This document shows, piece by piece, positions 7,299 through 8,048 of a stretch of 8,048 nt of DNA. The DNA is from UBA7803 sp041608775 (GTDB lineage Bacteria > Pseudomonadota > Gammaproteobacteria > Pseudomonadales > Azotimanducaceae): positions 1 to 8,048 of the forward strand of contig JBFISC010000168.1 of NCBI GenBank assembly GCA_041608775.1, written 5' to 3'. The notes below the pieces were generated by a model. It was not told where the DNA came from and did not search any database. It saw only the letters and a program-made list of their open reading frames with translations. The stretch's first letter is position 1. Each line of letters begins with the position of its first letter. The position numbers and the translations under genes were made by a program.

Positions 7299-8048
7299 AT
7301 GGGGCGACGGGACGGAAACTGGATCGGCGCGCTGGTGCTCGCCTGGGCGGTTGCCGGCTGTTCGCAACCGGCGGACACGGCTGCCACCGCGGCAGACCCC
7401 GCGCTGCGCGAGCCGGCGGATCTGCTGCTGGTCAACGCGGCGGTGTACACCCTGGTGCCAGACGCACCCTGGGCGGAAGCGCTGGCCATCGCCGATGGCC
7501 GGATCTTGGCGGTCGGCAGTACGGCGGAAGTGACGGGACGGTACGCGGGTGAGGTGCGCGATCTGCAGGGGGCCATGGTGCTGCCAGGCTTTCACGATGC
7601 TCATGCGCACCCCATCAGCGGCGGCATCCAGAGCCTGCAGTGCGATCTGACCGCCGCCGCGACCGTAGCCGAGACCCTGGCGCTCATCGCGGCCTGCCAC
7701 CGGGACTTCCCGGACACCGAGGCGGCTGAAGACGACTGGCTGGTGGGCGGCGGCTGGAATCTGGGCCTGTTCCCGGACGCCAATCCGAGCAAACGCCTGC
7801 TGGACGACATCGTCGGCGACCGGCCCGTCTACCTCGAAGGCGAGGATGGGCACAGCGGCTGGGCCAGCTCCGAGGCGCTGGCCCGGGCGGGAATCAGCGC
7901 CGACACCGAGGATCCGCCGCTCGGGGTGATCGAGCGGGACGCCTCCGGGGAGCCGACCGGCACGCTCAGAGAGACCGCCCAGGAGCTGGTTCGCGGGCAG
8001 CTGCCGCCGATTACCGACGCGATGCGGGTGGCCGGGGCGCTGGCGGCC
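7299..8048 (+). CDS. Amidohydrolase family lipoprotein, YtcJ-like (partial, 3' end outside window)
   Basis: The reading frame is open for 250 codons to the window edge; related proteins run to about 550-620 residues, so under half is visible. The start has a signal sequence with a lipobox VAGC (Cys21); Ser22 follows instead of Asp, which favours an outer-membrane lipoprotein. Then come the small beta-sandwich segment (ADLLLVNAAVYTL, 40-52; AIADGRILAVGS, 63-74) and the metal-binding motif GFHDAHAHP (97-105) with His102 and His104. Downstream WLVGGGWN and the stretch ending GTLRETAQEL fit the Amidohydro_3/YtcJ group, metal-dependent hydrolases of uncertain substrate. It is 18 bp from the oxidoreductase stop and likely in the same operon. 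Whether it acts on an acylated or otherwise blocked amine is unknown. The C-terminal metal ligands cannot be checked here. Confidence 0.85.
   Translation, partial: MGRRDGNWIGALVLAWAVAGCSQPADTAATAADPALREPADLLLVNAAVYTLVPDAPWAEALAIADGRILAVGSTAEVTGRYAGEVRDLQGAMVLPGFHDAHAHPISGGIQSLQCDLTAAATVAETLALIAACHRDFPDTEAAEDDWLVGGGWNLGLFPDANPSKRLLDDIVGDRPVYLEGEDGHSGWASSEALARAGISADTEDPPLGVIERDASGEPTGTLRETAQELVRGQLPPITDAMRVAGALAA

Noticed and set aside
6672..7853. A 393-codon minus-strand open frame across the oxidoreductase and amidohydrolase
   Set aside because: It spans a clear gene boundary with a strong plus-strand ribosome site, and its composition is that of a shadow frame.

Overview
This is a high-GC chromosomal segment with seven protein-coding genes. 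Gene content (a DegQ/MucD-type protease, a PotGHI/SpuFGH-type polyamine importer, SpuC- and PuuB/PauB-type polyamine catabolic enzymes) and the strongly GC-rich codon third positions suggest a gammaproteobacterium, possibly of the Ectothiorhodospiraceae/Halomonadaceae/Pseudomonas kind. That placement is inference; no rRNA or other marker is present.

Layout: positions 1-94 hold a short GC-rich repeat with a period of about 38 bp, which runs into the stop codon of a minus-strand periplasmic serine protease gene (89-1525). A 119-bp gap (1526-1644) carries a good candidate sigma-E (RpoE/AlgU) promoter for that protease. Next, also on the minus strand, come three ABC-transporter genes read in the order potG (4482-3349), potH (3352-2459) and potI (2466-1645). 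Both junctions overlap (ATGA between potG and potH, 8 bp between potH and potI), so they form one tight operon. No periplasmic binding protein gene (potF/spuD) is in the window. The 127-bp gap 4483-4609 is a divergent control region. To its right, on the plus strand, lie a class III PLP aminotransferase of the SpuC type (4610-5965), a FAD-dependent oxidoreductase of the PuuB/PauB type (5985-7280), and the first 250 codons of a lipoprotein amidohydrolase of the YtcJ-like family (7299 to beyond the window end). The gaps are 19 and 18 bp, consistent with one operon.

How they fit together: PotGHI would be the inner-membrane motor and channel of a putrescine/spermidine importer. The divergent operon would convert the imported amine, by transamination (SpuC) and/or by oxidation of a gamma-glutamylated amine (PuuB-like). 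The amidohydrolase has no assigned place in this pathway, and its pairing with polyamine genes is the least explained part of the window. The protease is probably an independent envelope-stress gene.

I see no wholly new system. The points most worth a second look are the sigma-E promoter, the terminal repeat, the missing binding-protein and glutamyl-polyamine synthetase genes, the potG start codon, and the lipoprotein amidohydrolase.
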